A DNA stretch of 64,000 nucleotides, taken from the NCBI GenBank assembly GCA_037355855.1, contig CM074758.1:8529001-8593000 (forward strand), written 5' to 3'. Position numbers and translations under genes: made by a program. The notes under the pieces are model-generated. The model ran no database searches. It was not told where the DNA came from and worked only from the letters and a program-made list of their open reading frames with translations. The stretch comes from Pseudo-nitzschia pungens. Its lineage: Eukaryota; Bacillariophyta; Bacillariophyceae; Bacillariales; Bacillariaceae. Of the stretch, positions 45,210 to 56,364 are shown one piece after another; the stretch's first letter is position 1; every line of letters begins with the position of its first letter.

Positions 45210-47843
45210 ATGCCTCGCTCCAAACAAATGATGAAAAAACGGGCCGTGGGCGGTTCCGGAAGAGGCCGCGGTCCGAAAAAGATTGTCATCCGGCCCTTCC
45301 AAAAGCCTCCCGCCCTGCCCGCCAATTACTACGAACAGACCAGCCGGGAGCTGTTGGAGGGAACCGTGGCCATTGCCTTTACCGGAAGCGACCAACAGCA
45401 ACAGCAACAGAAGCAATCACCGACACCAAGCCTCAGCCTGCAGGACTCGTATCAGCACGTTGTCCACCTGGTCAGCCACCGATTCGGACCACAGCTCTAC
45501 AAGGATTTGGTGGCCACCCTCCAGAAAGCCTGCGAGGAGCACGCTCTTCCGGCCTCCGCTCCGGAGCTCGGCGGGACCGCCAACCTGCTGGGAATCATCC
45601 AGAGCCGGTACCAGACCTACGTGGATTACCTTCTGCTGTGCAAGCACGTGTTTTCGCCTCTGGATCGAACGCACGCCTGGCTGCCCTCGACGGGGGAAGT
45701 CATCAAGCGTTCGGGTGGTGCGGGCGGGGAATCGACCGCCAGCAGCAATAGCGGCAGCGACGGGAGCCGGAAACCCGCCCCCATGGACCTGTGGCAGGTC
45801 GGATTGCTTCAGTTCCGGAGGCGCCTCCAGGAATTTCGCTGGGACGCAAAGATCTACCGGCAGTGGTGGGAGAGCCTCAAGGCGGACTGGGACGGGGGAC
45901 TGGCGGGCCGAGACCCGTACCAGCAGGAGCTTCTGCAAACCACCCTGTACATGTGGCAGGATCTGGGGATACTTGGCGAAACGCTGTCCCAGAAACTCGA
46001 ACCCGATCTCGTGGTCTTTTTCCAAAACCAGTCGAGGCAGATCCAGACCTCCAATGGCGGCGGCAACTACCATTCCGAGACCGTCATTGGGTTCTGCCAC
46101 TCCAAGTGGATGCACGTGGCCTACCAATGGAGCCGGTTTTTGCCCAAGAAAACCTGCGTCAAGCTGCTGGAGGACCACCTCTTTTCGCCCCACCTGCACG
46201 CGGACTGGTTGCTGAACCCAAAACACTTTGATGGCTTGCTGGAAAAAGCCTTTGCCGAGGACTTGTCCGCGTCGGGCAAAACGTCTGCAATGCCCCCGTC
46301 GGCCGGTGCCCTGTCGTCGTTATCGTCGTCATCTGCCACAGCCGGCACCACTCCGTCGTCTCCCATTCAGCAACTCTGGATGCTCGCCGGCCGCCTCTCG
46401 GACGGCTACAAGCTCGTTTCCGCCGCGATATCCCTGTATGCTCGAACGAGGGGCTCGTCGCTCATGAGCGCCGTCGGCGAAAGCAGCGGCAAGGCTGCCG
46501 CTTCCGCCTCCAAGGCCGGGAGACAAAAAATTGCCGACCTCCTCGAGCTCCAGAAAAAGCTGCAGCAGCTGCTGTCGCACCTCCCCCACTCGAGCGAGCA
46601 CTGCGCCCTCAAGAACGTCTGGGAGGATGTCGTCAATCCCTCGGACGACGACAAGCACGACGAGAACACGAGCGTTGTGGCGGAGGCACTGGCCAAGTAC
46701 GTCGATGCCTGCCTGAAGGACAGCAAGCGAACCTCGGCCTCGACGTCCCTGGCTCTGGCGTCTCCCACAAGCAGCGACACCTGGGCCGAGGCCGTCATTT
46801 CCGGCGTCTTTTGCTACCTGCAGGCCAAGGACACCTTCGAGGCCTTTTACAAGCAGGACCTGGCCAAGCGACTGCTGTGGAATCGGGTCGTGAGCATGGA
46901 CGTCGAGCGACACTTTGTCTCACTCCTCAAGGCCGAGTGCGGGGCCGGATACACCTCCAAGATGGAGGGAATGTTCCAGGACATGGACTGGAGCCGGGAA
47001 ACCATGAATCGATATAAACTGACCCAGTACCAGACTCCGAATGATGCCGCGAAGCCTCCGTCGAGCAGCGGCAGCAAGGTGGAAATGGACATGCAGGTGC
47101 TGACTACCGGCTTTTGGCCGGTGTATCCCCAGTACCCCAAGCTCATTCTCCCGCAGTCCCTGTTGGATCCCCAAAACAGGTTCGCCGAGTACTACAAGAG
47201 CAAGTACCAGGGACGGAGGATGACCTGGCAGTACGCCCTGGGCCACGTGGTGGTCCGGTTCCAGCCCAAGGTCGAGAGCGGCCCCAAATACGAGCTGCTG
47301 GTCAGCCTCTGTCAGGCGCTGGTCCTGTTGCAGTTCAACGACCACGCCGAGCTCAAGCTGCCGCAGCTCGTTTCTGCCGTTGGACTCGAGGACCGGAGCG
47401 AAATGGAACGACTCCTGCTGAGCCTGTCGCTGGGCAAAGAGGGGACCCGCGTCCTCCACAAGCGGGACCACGACGCAGCCCAGCGCAAGAAAACACGGAT
47501 GAACGTCCACGACGAGGACGTCTTTACGGTCCAGTCGGGCTTCCGATCCAACACCCGCCGAATCCGTATCAACAACATCTTGATGAAAGAAACCAAGGAG
47601 GAGCGGGAAAAGACTGTCAAGGCAGTCAGCCGCGACCGGTTGTACCTGGTGGATGCCGTGCTGGTTCGCATCATGAAGGCCCGCAAGACCATTCTGCACC
47701 AGGAGCTCATACCGCAGGTCCTGGAACAGGTCAAGGTTCCGGCGCAGCCCTCCGACATCAAGAAGCGGATCGAAACGCTCATCGAGCGAGAGTATTTCGA
47801 GCGGGACGCCAACGATCGAACCCGGTACAATTATCTGGCGTGA
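45210..47843 (+). CDS. CUL4: Cullin-4, scaffold of CRL4 ubiquitin ligases
   Basis: Scaffold that joins DDB1-type adaptors to RBX1 in nuclear CRL4 E3 ligases, which control replication licensing, DNA repair and light responses. Single exon, 877 residues from the ATG at 45210 (MPRSKQ). N-terminal cullin repeats contain LLQFRRRLQE, LWMLAGRLSDGYKLVSAAISLY; the cullin-homology domain shows FYKQDLAKRLLW, LLKAECGAGYTSKMEGMFQD, VLTTGFWPVYP and VSRDRLYLVDAVLVRIMKA. The neddylation lysine lies in VRIMKARKTI (about residue 822), and the winged helix ends RYNYLA as in CUL4. Gln- and Ser-rich inserts are typical of this genome. GC content is clearly higher than in the preceding spacer. Confidence 0.93.
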   Translation: MPRSKQMMKKRAVGGSGRGRGPKKIVIRPFQKPPALPANYYEQTSRELLEGTVAIAFTGSDQQQQQQKQSPTPSLSLQDSYQHVVHLVSHRFGPQLYKDLVATLQKACEEHALPASAPELGGTANLLGIIQSRYQTYVDYLLLCKHVFSPLDRTHAWLPSTGEVIKRSGGAGGESTASSNSGSDGSRKPAPMDLWQVGLLQFRRRLQEFRWDAKIYRQWWESLKADWDGGLAGRDPYQQELLQTTLYMWQDLGILGETLSQKLEPDLVVFFQNQSRQIQTSNGGGNYHSETVIGFCHSKWMHVAYQWSRFLPKKTCVKLLEDHLFSPHLHADWLLNPKHFDGLLEKAFAEDLSASGKTSAMPPSAGALSSLSSSSATAGTTPSSPIQQLWMLAGRLSDGYKLVSAAISLYARTRGSSLMSAVGESSGKAAASASKAGRQKIADLLELQKKLQQLLSHLPHSSEHCALKNVWEDVVNPSDDDKHDENTSVVAEALAKYVDACLKDSKRTSASTSLALASPTSSDTWAEAVISGVFCYLQAKDTFEAFYKQDLAKRLLWNRVVSMDVERHFVSLLKAECGAGYTSKMEGMFQDMDWSRETMNRYKLTQYQTPNDAAKPPSSSGSKVEMDMQVLTTGFWPVYPQYPKLILPQSLLDPQNRFAEYYKSKYQGRRMTWQYALGHVVVRFQPKVESGPKYELLVSLCQALVLLQFNDHAELKLPQLVSAVGLEDRSEMERLLLSLSLGKEGTRVLHKRDHDAAQRKKTRMNVHDEDVFTVQSGFRSNTRRIRINNILMKETKEEREKTVKAVSRDRLYLVDAVLVRIMKARKTILHQELIPQVLEQVKVPAQPSDIKKRIETLIEREYFERDANDRTRYNYLA

Positions 47844-48061
47844 GAGGAATTGTGGAAAGCAGAGCGCACCACGGCACAGCACAGCACGGCACAGCACAGC
47901 AAACGAAATCGAAGGAAAAGATATCAATGCAGAGACTATTCTACGGTCTGTTGTTTTGAACAACGGGAATTGAAATAAACAATAATTTTGGTTTGTTGCA
48001 CCGCGCGGCAGTTTTGCGATAGCTGCATAGATGTTCTATCGTCCGTATCTCCTCCTCCTCG

Positions 48062-48092
<31 letters not shown>

Positions 48093-48847
48093 GAATGGAA
48101 ATGATTGACACTTACTCCATTCCGAAGCTGCAGTACGTCGGAATCTCGGTGATCAAAAAAAGCGGCAGAACTTTTGTGACGCACATTACTACCAGCTGGT
48201 TCAAGAATTCCAAACACCACCCCTGAGGCAGCGGTGTATTATTTGTTTCTCATCACAACGGTTGCGATATTAGTATGATACAGTAATTAATTCATGAACA
48301 TGTACTCATCGGTGCACGCAATCGTGATCGACAGCGTCTCTCGAATAGCATGAAGACTCGAACACGATGCTTTCCATAGAAAGGTCGGTGCCGGTTCCAC
48401 CCCCACGCCAAGACGAGGAACGATGCACCGAACGAATCGAATTTTTCTCAACACAATGGTGGTTTTGTTCCCGACAGGGAAACGAAAGCGGAGAGTGAGT
48501 CGGTCGCTAAAAGCGTTCCGGCAACCGGTGCGAGTCCCAAGCACGCGATGGACCGCAGAGACTGTTGGAGAAACTCGCGAGGGAGTCGCAAATAATATTT
48601 CGCAACAAAGAGTTCGATCGATGATCCCGGAGCCTTGCTCTCTAGCGTTGTTGCAGTGCGAAATCAAAGAACCTTCTTCTGAACAGGCTTCCTCGTGCGA
48701 TCCGTGTCGCTGAACAAAAAGTCGAACCAGATATCGACACGAATTCCGCGAATCTCCGTAAAAAAGCGACTCGTGCGCGAGCGTAACAAATAACTGTCGT
48801 TCCCTCTATTAGTATTTTATTTTGTTTCAATCTAATTATTGTTTTGT
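47844..48847. other. Convergent spacer CUL4 / polyamine fusion gene
   Basis: About 1 kb with a GTT trinucleotide array at 48061-48091 and GCACAGCACGGCACAGC repeats just after the CUL4 stop. Open frames at 48287-48713 overlap on both strands but match nothing I know. No RNA gene seen. Confidence 0.5.
48061..48091. repeat. (GTT)n trinucleotide array
   Basis: About ten perfect GTT units in the spacer after cullin-4. Confidence 0.95.
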
Positions 48848-51246
48848 TCATGATTCCCTGACCACATCGTGAGCGGACGACGACCACGATTCGCCCGACG
48901 CCAATCGCTCTTCCGACAGGTGGTCCATGGCGGGATTTTCGCACTCGCCGCCGTTTCCCACGCCGGAACAGCTCGAATTGGCACCCTGCTGGTTGCCGTT
49001 GCTCAGATCGGCGGCGGATTCGGTGGGATGCGCGGTTTCTTCGAGGGGCGTTTCGTCCGCGGCCTCCTCCGCTTCCGCGGGGGGAGTCTCGTCCTCCTCC
49101 TCCTCTTCCGCGGCGGCGTCCGTTCCCACCCGGGACAGAGAGTCCTTCGAGTAGGTCGCCATGGTTGCGCCGTCGAACAACTCGAGCGCGAGTTCTCCCG
49201 TCGCCGGATCCCGAACGATGCGCTTCTCCAATCGAACGTCGATCTCCGCCGGCCCGGCGTTCCAGTTCTTCGCGGTCTTCGCGTCCTTGAACGCCACGAC
49301 GTACGACCGGGTCTCGGAAAAGCCGCTCTTGTACTCGTCGTACTCAAAGGCCTCGGCGAATCCGATGCTCTTCATTTCCCGCGCCAGCGAGGCCCGGAGC
49401 AGCTTGCGGGTGGGGGTCATGCCGCTCTTGATCATCGACTCGACCGACCGGGGCGATCCGGCAACGTTCACCGACAGGACGCCGTCGGGCGAGAGGTTGC
49501 CGAACAACTGGTCCATGGTGTGTTCGCGATTCGACATGATCTCCGTCGCAAACTCCTCCTCCAGGTCGCTGCCACGGCGGCGGTCGAACGAAAGTCGGAT
49601 CGGATCGGATCGGATCGAAATGGATTCAATTGGATCGAAATGGATTGGATAAGATACGGTTGGATGATGGATCGCAGGGCAGAAACTCACCCGCGGACGA
49701 TTCAAACACGAGTTTGTTCTGTTTTCTTTACTTACAAGAGATCGACCAACGCCACGTCGTACGACGGTCCGTTGTAGGACGCAACCCACTCCGAGGGGGT
49801 CTGGTCGTAGACAAAGTCGACTCGGTGGTCGTCGAAGCAGCTGACCGCCTCTCCGGTCGGGCTCGAGTGCGGGCAGTCGCTCCACTCCCGCAGGTACTCC
49901 TTCGAAAAGCCCACCATGGCCCGATCGGCTCCGACGACCGTCACGGCTTCCACGCCCCCGTGCTTCAGGACCTCCCGGGTCGAGGCGCCGAGGCCGGCCC
50001 CGAAAACGACGACCCGCTTCGGCGCGTCGTGGGCAATCATCGGGGGGTGGACCGAGCTCTCGTGGGCGGCGGCCTGTCCGACCGAGTTGCTCTTGAGGAC
50101 GCCGTCCATGTACACCTGCCGGGTCGGGTGGGGGTACTTGTGCTCCTGCATCTCGTAGACCCGCGCGATCTTGCCCGAATCGGTGGTCAGGGAGGCGAGC
50201 TGCGCCGGAAACGACCGCAGCCAACAATAATCACAACAACAATAACAATAAAAAACAATCACAACAACAATCCTAGTCAGAACCACGAGTCCGCACGGTT
50301 TTTCCTCGGTTCGATCGCCCAAAACGTTTCCGGTACTTACTTCTTTCTTGTACTCCATGCCGTGCACTCCCAGGGGATACGCAAAGGTATCGCGCTCTCC
50401 GGTCATGCCCGATTGCTCGTTGAACCCTCGTCTCTTGTAGGCCCACATGACGTTGGGCTTTTCGTTCTCGCTCCGGGGAATCACAAAGAGATCCTCGATG
50501 AGGGGCATCGAATCCAGGAGGGACGTCGAACCGCACGTGAAGAGATCCAGGGTGATGACGCCCTCCGTCGGCCAGGTGTGGAAGGAAACGTGGCTCTCCA
50601 ACAGGACCCCCGCGCAGCTGACGCCCTCGGGGTACATTCCGTGGCAGTGGTAGGAGAGCAGCGTCAATCCGCTGTTGTCCACCATGGAAATCATCGCCGT
50701 GGCGAGCCGGGCCTCCGAGTTGAGAAAGGAGGCGTCCAGGCCGTCGATGTCCACCAGCAGGTGCTGGCCCGCCGGGAGGTGCTCTTCCTCGTCCTTTTCG
50801 TAATCGGCATTGCCGTCCTCGTCGATGGTGAGCTTTCCGTTCACCGGATCGGGGATGTTGTTTGTGGGCGAAGCGTTGGGGGAGTCGTCGTTGTCCCCGT
50901 TGCTATCGCTGCTGTCGTTACCGTCTTCCGCTGGCTGCAGCCACTGCGACGCGGTCAGTGCCGAGAGGCGCGTGTCAAAGTTCTTTGTGGTGTAGATGGT
51001 GTGGGGGATGATCTTCCCGGGATGCGCCTTGGGCGTCGGTAGCAAGCCGCCGTCCTTGCCCACGGAAGCCGGGGGTGAAGAAGCGGAACCGGGAATCCTC
51101 AGCTGCTCCTCGAAATCCGGAACGAGGTAAAACCGCGTGATGCGACCCACCGTGAACGCAATGGCGCTGCACACGAACAAGCACGTGGCCAAAAAGTTGA
51201 TCGGGACGGTGGCTCGGACGAGGCCTTTCTTTTCGGATTCTCCCAT
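48848..51246 (-). CDS. Fused S-adenosylmethionine decarboxylase - spermidine synthase
   Basis: Joins the two steps that make spermidine: decarboxylation of S-adenosylmethionine and aminopropyl transfer to putrescine. Exons 51246-50341, 50199-49736 and 49568-48848 give 696 residues. After an N-terminal hydrophobic anchor (about 15-35) and an acidic linker, residues about 155-300 are a prokaryotic SpeD-type decarboxylase: LLVDIDGLDAS, the self-cleavage site E217|S218 in LLESHVSFHTWP, which would yield the pyruvoyl group, and the catalytic cysteine C238 in DLFTCGS. The second half is a spermidine-synthase fold: TRQVYMDGVLKSN, VVVFGAGLGASTREVLKHGG (nucleotide-binding), VEAVTVVGADRAMV, then YDVALVDLFD. 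The C-terminus has an acidic disordered tail. Eukaryotic decarboxylases are normally a different, eukaryote-type protein, so the SpeD-like half suggests bacterial or plastid ancestry. Confidence 0.9.
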
Positions 51247-52539
51247 GGTGATGGATGAATGGATGGATGAATGAATGGATGGATGAATGGATTCTTTTAG
51301 TGCTGATTGCTACCGGTATGGTATTTCTTCTATTCTATTCTGTGCAACGAAGCGAGATGGGGTGACACGAAAACAATGCAACAACGTTGTTGATGATGAA
51401 TTCTGATTCTAGTGCTTGTACCGGTAATTTATCTAGTTCTATGTTTCGTTGAGAGTGTTGATCTTCGGAAACAAAGCACTGAATGAGTGTGACCGTGAAC
51501 GGAAAGAAATGCAAGAGTTTGCCTGGTTTGTGCACGAGGAACCATTATTTTAATGTGAGATAGTCTGCATCGGTATGCAAGAAAAGACGACCCGTGTGCT
51601 CCGCTTGCGCACACGATTTGTTGGTAGTTACTCATGTAAAACAAAACCGTTGAACGAATCGATCGGATGTCTCTTTATGATGGCACGCGCGTGTATCATC
51701 CTTGGTCGCCATATTTATGCGTGTATTTATGAGTGTATTTATGCGTGTTTCAAGTCGCGCTAAAAAAGGAGTGGTGACAGAATGAAAATGGTGCAACGCA
51801 TGGTTTCTCAATCATATGTTATTGAGATAGTGAAGATAAGGATTATGGCTATGATTGATTGATTGATCGCGATTGGGGGATTTGGGGATTTAGGATTGGA
51901 AGGATAAGGGACGATTTTGATTGTTGGGATGATTGATTCATTCATTCAAAAGTGAAGTCGTGATGGTCGATTTGGTCTTTGTGTATCAGTACGATGAGAT
52001 TACGGTAATCTTTTATCTTCCGACTACAAGTAAGTGTAAGAGACATTTTTTAAAAGAACGAAAGACTGGCTCCATAGAAGAATGTACCGGTATGTGGTAA
52101 GTCCTACGGTACAGAGAATCCAACGAAACATCTCGAAAACATGTTGGTGTCGATGCTCGATCCACCAGCAGCTCTCTAAAAAATAAGATTACTCTCCAGA
52201 CTCCCACGGTAAGTTACGGTACCAGTAATTAAGGTTACGGCATCATTTCTCTCTCCCCCGTCTTTTCCTAGCGAGTTTTCCATCGAGACAAAAAATAATA
52301 ATAATGGAAGTAAGTTAACCTTGCCGTCAACTGGAAACTGCCATTGAGACCGAGCGACAAACGAATTGCGTGTGCTACGAAACGAACGAACAACAAAAAA
52401 CAAAGGACCCGCTTGCCGGCCTTTGCTTTCTCCATCAGCGCACAATACAGCACCGGTACAGTGCAATAGCAGGACCAATCCACCGAACGCTCTCATTCCT
52501 CCTTCGACGAACCGAAACGTTCGAAGGCATTGTACTCAC
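51247..52539. other. Divergent intergenic region polyamine gene / UBA3
   Basis: About 1.3 kb with no gene. GGATGAAT repeats (51248-51292) abut the start codon of the fusion gene. ACCGGTA and GGTTACGG words lie at 51310, 51420, 52085 and 52210-52235. Confidence 0.5.
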
Positions 52540-54406
52540 ATGGGAAAGCGATCTCTCGAGGAAATGGCATCAAACAACGAAACGACAATGAAGGACGAAA
52601 CGGTTGCCGGAAACGACGGCGGCGATCCAATGGTGCGTGGCGTGGGAGGTGAAGCGAAGCGAAGCGAAGCAAAGTGATTCGCTCACTCGTGCTTCGCATT
52701 TGTACGGAGAGCTGCTGGATGGAATTGAATTGAATTGGATTGGATTGGATTGGATGGAATGGCATTCTCTCTTTTGCTCTACAGAGTTGCGGCAGGCGAA
52801 TCGTCACGATACGAACGCTTCGATGCAAATATATCACCCGTGACAGAATGGAATGCGTGCGTGTATGACCAATAAGCAATTGTCTGTCTTGAAGCACAAC
52901 CTTGCGATCTCATTCTGTTTTCGTTTTACCACAATCTCGTTCTGTTTCTATTTCGCTGCAATGCGTTTCCTCGCGAATACAATACAACGCAACAACGCAA
53001 CAACAACAAAAACACTCCGATGACCCAAAACCAAACGAACGCATCCACGCGTGCAGGATGTGGAGGAACACAAATCGGAACTCACGGATCCGGTGCCGCT
53101 GTCCATCCCGAAACGCGGAACGCTCCGCACGCTGACGAGCCGCCCCTCGCCGTTTGCCAACGAGGAGGGGGCGCTGGCCATTGGTGAGTTCGAACCCGCG
53201 GCTCCGCATTCGTTGCTGTCCGAGGCCAGGGTCCTGGTGGTCGGAGCCGGGGGGCTGGGCTGCGAAATTCTCAAGGATCTCGCCATGTCGGGCATCACGG
53301 ACGTGCACGTCATCGACCTGGACACCATCGACGTCACCAACCTCAACCGGCAGTTCTTGTTCCGCCAGAAGGACGTGGGGTCGTCCAAGGCCGAGGTGGC
53401 GGCGGCGTTCATCAACGAGCGGTGTCCGTGGATGAACGTAACGGCACACCACGGGATGATCCAGGACAAGGACCCGTCTTTTTATGCGGGATTCAACGTC
53501 ATATTGTCCGGTCTCGACAACGTGGAGGCCCGCCGGTGGCTCAACTCGACCGTGGTGGGCCTGGTGGAGGTCGACGAGGACGGGGATCCGACGGATCCGG
53601 AATCGATCGTTCCCATCATCGACGGCGGCACGGAGGGGTTTTCGGGCCAGGCCCGCGTGATTCTGCCGCGGATCACCAGCTGCTTCGAGTGCTCCCTGGA
53701 CGCCTTTCCCCCGCAGCGGAACTTTCCGCTGTGCACGATCGCCGAGACGCCGCGCAAGCCCGAGCATTGCATCGCCTACGCGTCGATCCTGCTGTGGCCA
53801 AAGGAATTCCCCGACAAGAAGCTGGACAAGGACAGCCCCGAGGACATGACGTGGGTGTACGAGCGGGCCCTCGAGCGCGCCTCCCGGCACAACATCGACG
53901 GTGTCACGTACATGCTGACCATGGGGGTCGTCAAGAACATCATCCCGGCCGTGGCCAGCACCAACGCGATCGTGTCGGCGGCGTGCGTCCTGGAGGCGGT
54001 CAAGATCCTGAGCTTTTGTTCCGAGACCCTGAACACGTACATGATGTACATGGGGTCCGAGGGGGTCTACAGCCACACCTTTGTCTACGAGCGCAGGGAG
54101 GACTGCCCGGTGTGCACCTCCAGGGTCAGGACGATCACCGTCGGACCCAAAACGACGCTCCACGAGCTCATGGACAAGCTCTGCGACGCGGACGGGGACC
54201 TCCGGCTGGGGGCGCCCAGCATGACGACGGCGGGGAAGCTCTTGTACATGCAAAAGCCGCCGGCGTTGAACGCTTCGACCCGGCCCAATTTGGACAGGGC
54301 CCTGTCGGAACTCGTCGAGGAGGGAGAAGAAATCGCCGTCACGGATCCGGTCCTGCAGCACGCGCACCTGTCGCTGGCCGTCCGGTTCGAAACGGCGGCG
54401 CCGTAA
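52540..54406 (+). CDS. UBA3: UBA3, catalytic subunit of NEDD8-activating enzyme
   Basis: With NAE1 it activates NEDD8 for transfer to UBC12 and then to cullins. Exons 52540-52632 and 53057-54406 (phase 0) give 480 residues. The adenylation nucleotide loop is VVGAGGLGCE (94-99), followed by DLDTIDVTNLNRQFLFR and GSSKAEVAA; the catalytic cysteine is C257 in PLCTIAETPR, with zinc ligands in CFECS and DCPVCTS. The C-terminal ubiquitin-fold domain that binds the E2 is present (TVGPKTTLHELMDKL onward). The spliced first exon supplies only 31 residues and contains two other ATGs. The second exon is very GC-rich and unbroken. Cullin-4, a client of this pathway, lies 5 kb upstream, probably by chance. 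Confidence 0.94.
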
Positions 54407-55347
54407 CAATAACAATAATAATAATACTGGCATCGTTCGTGGCACAAAACAATACCGTGCGGTAGAATACTGCTGTCGCACGGGCGGTCCGCGATGCGCG
54501 CGCTGGATCCAAACAACGAGCGCTCTTGGTGCGTCGGGAGCGAGGGGGGAAGAGTGGAGGAATCGGTTCGTTGAGAAGAGACCGCAGACATGGCATCGAA
54601 CAAAGATGTGCGCAAAGGTGCATCCCGTGCTACCATCGTTTGCGGGACTCGGGATGCAACAGAGAGGATCGGCTTCGGATCCGTACCAGGAGAATTCCAT
54701 TGGTTAGTGCGACGATCGCTGCTGCAAACGACAAAGAGGAGTCTGGGATCGGATCGGATCGGATCGAAACAAAACGATTTCATTTCTCGGGTTCGTAGTG
54801 CGGACTTGATGGTCGTTTGGAACTCGGTTCGGAACGGTGACCAGTTGAAACCGACTATGATGCGAGCGATAAAATGTCGAGAGGCGCGCAAGTTTGGGAC
54901 TGTTCGGAATCGGAATTGGTGGCGTTTTGATAAAACTCTGGGCCATCCGGTAGCAAAGCTAAATGTTCCTGTAATGATTGTGTTCGATTAGAGTTACAAC
55001 ATTGTTACCGTTTAATTCGTGTCGTGTGCTATGGGACCAGTGATGAACAGCACCTCGGCGGTCTCCGATGTTTCCGGTAGCAATCGATTCCCTTGACCGG
55101 CAGAAGAATCTCTGTCGTGCTGTCGTTCAACACGCGTCTGCTGCTCCGGCCTCGCCGTGGAGTCGCTGTTGCGGGCACCGCGCTGGTCTGTGTGAAAGTA
55201 TGTCGGGCGATGTCGAGTTCGGTGATGGTGGAAGAGAGAAAGGTTCGAATGTTTTTTTTTTTTTTCCGCGAATACTTTTTAGACGAGAACCTACATTGGG
55301 TTGCCAAACCCCTGCCCAGCCGGAGGTGCGCCGGTTGCAACAGCGGT
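54407..55347. other. Convergent spacer UBA3 / phosphopantetheinyl transferase
   Basis: About 940 bp. Only short overlapping open frames with no recognisable product; a poly-T run of about 16 lies at 55252-55266 and GGATCGGATCGGATC repeats at 54745-54770. No gene called. Confidence 0.5.
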
Positions 55348-56364
55348 TCAGAACTTGCATTCGGCGACCGGCCGGGCTTCGAAGTCGGACTCGGAGTACA
55401 CACTCGCGCTCGTCAAGAAGTAATTCCCGTCGTCGATCGTTCTCCAGTGAGCGGTCAGCTTTGCGATGGGGCGATCCGCCTCGTTGTCGAGCAGCCACCG
55501 ACACGACGCCGTACCGTCGGGAAACGGCGTCACCTCGGCTTCCTTCAATCCCACGTACTGGCAGAGCAGGGGGTGCGCGGCCTTGTAGATGGCTTCCTTG
55601 AGGCTGAACCGCAGAAGGACTTCTTGCTCGACGGTCAAACCGGGAATGGCTCCCAGCGCCGATTGCTCGTCCGGGGTCAGTATGCGCCTCGCGAGGCTCG
55701 GACGTCCCGGGCGAGACGTCATCTCCAGATCGATCCCCACTCCCGAGAGCGCAATGTCGGAATTCCCCCGTTCCGTTACGGACGGTGACACGATCGCAAC
55801 CCCCCTGTTCCGTTTGTGGCTGATGGAACCAAAGCTCCCGCGACGCACGTCGGGCCGCCCGTACTCGTCCCTCAGGATTGGATAGTCGGGGAAATCCAGA
55901 GCTATCCGCATCGCCAATCGTCCCAGCCAGAACGAGTTTCTGCTGGCTTCCATGCCCATGCCCAGTGCTATTTCGTCTCCGTGAAAGACGGAATGAATCC
56001 AGTGATCGCTCGTTGTTTGATCGGGAACGACCCCGGCAAAACACTGCGTTTCGTTTGCCGTTTCTACCCCGACGCAACGTCCTTCCGGCAGCACGAGATC
56101 GAACCACGGGTTCAAATCGTCCGGCAGATACGACAAGGTCCCGACATCTACCGCATCCGAGGGCCGCGTCGTCGCGATCATTCTTCGGGCGATCCCACTT
56201 GTCGTTGGGAAACCCGTCCTTTTCCCGCCGAAGCAGTGCCTGCAAGCCCGCGGCGGCAACAATGCCATCGGATAACCAACGGCCCTCCCCGCGAGCATCA
56301 ACATGATCCCGATTTTCGACGACGCCAAACAAAGGCCACCCGGTACTACCAGCAGTTTTGTCAT
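55348..56364 (-). CDS. 4'-phosphopantetheinyl transferase (Sfp/EntD type)
   Basis: Moves phosphopantetheine from CoA to the serine of carrier proteins in fatty-acid, polyketide or lysine-type pathways. Single exon, 338 residues from the ATG at 56364; the frame is open a little further up without ATG. Motifs: SISHKRNRGVAIVSP (P-loop-like segment), the magnesium site GVGIDLE with the acidic pair D-x-E, RRILTPDEQ, and FSLKEAIYKAAHPL (the W/F-S-x-K-E-A-x-x-K signature). The first 30 residues (MTKLLVVPGGLCLASSKIGIMLMLAG) are hydrophobic and could be an organelle signal, though no clean cleavage site is seen. Which carrier protein it serves cannot be told from the context. Confidence 0.88.
   Translation of the reverse strand: MTKLLVVPGGLCLASSKIGIMLMLAGRAVGYPMALLPPRACRHCFGGKRTGFPTTSGIARRMIATTRPSDAVDVGTLSYLPDDLNPWFDLVLPEGRCVGVETANETQCFAGVVPDQTTSDHWIHSVFHGDEIALGMGMEASRNSFWLGRLAMRIALDFPDYPILRDEYGRPDVRRGSFGSISHKRNRGVAIVSPSVTERGNSDIALSGVGIDLEMTSRPGRPSLARRILTPDEQSALGAIPGLTVEQEVLLRFSLKEAIYKAAHPLLCQYVGLKEAEVTPFPDGTASCRWLLDNEADRPIAKLTAHWRTIDDGNYFLTSASVYSESDFEARPVAECKF

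Noticed and set aside
48480..48560. tRNA-like T-arm string GGTGCGAGTCCC
   Set aside because: No matching acceptor stem, D-arm or anticodon arm on either strand.
49630..51042. 470-codon open frame on plus
   Set aside because: Antisense to the polyamine fusion gene and crosses its introns; no recognisable motif.
52910..54700. 596-codon open frame on minus
   Set aside because: It lies fully opposite the UBA3 second exon, is Arg/Asp/Val-rich as GC-rich shadows are, and has no domain.
55127..56332. 401-codon open frame on minus in another frame over the PPTase
   Set aside because: The PPTase motifs are in the other minus frame; this one is an arginine-rich shadow.
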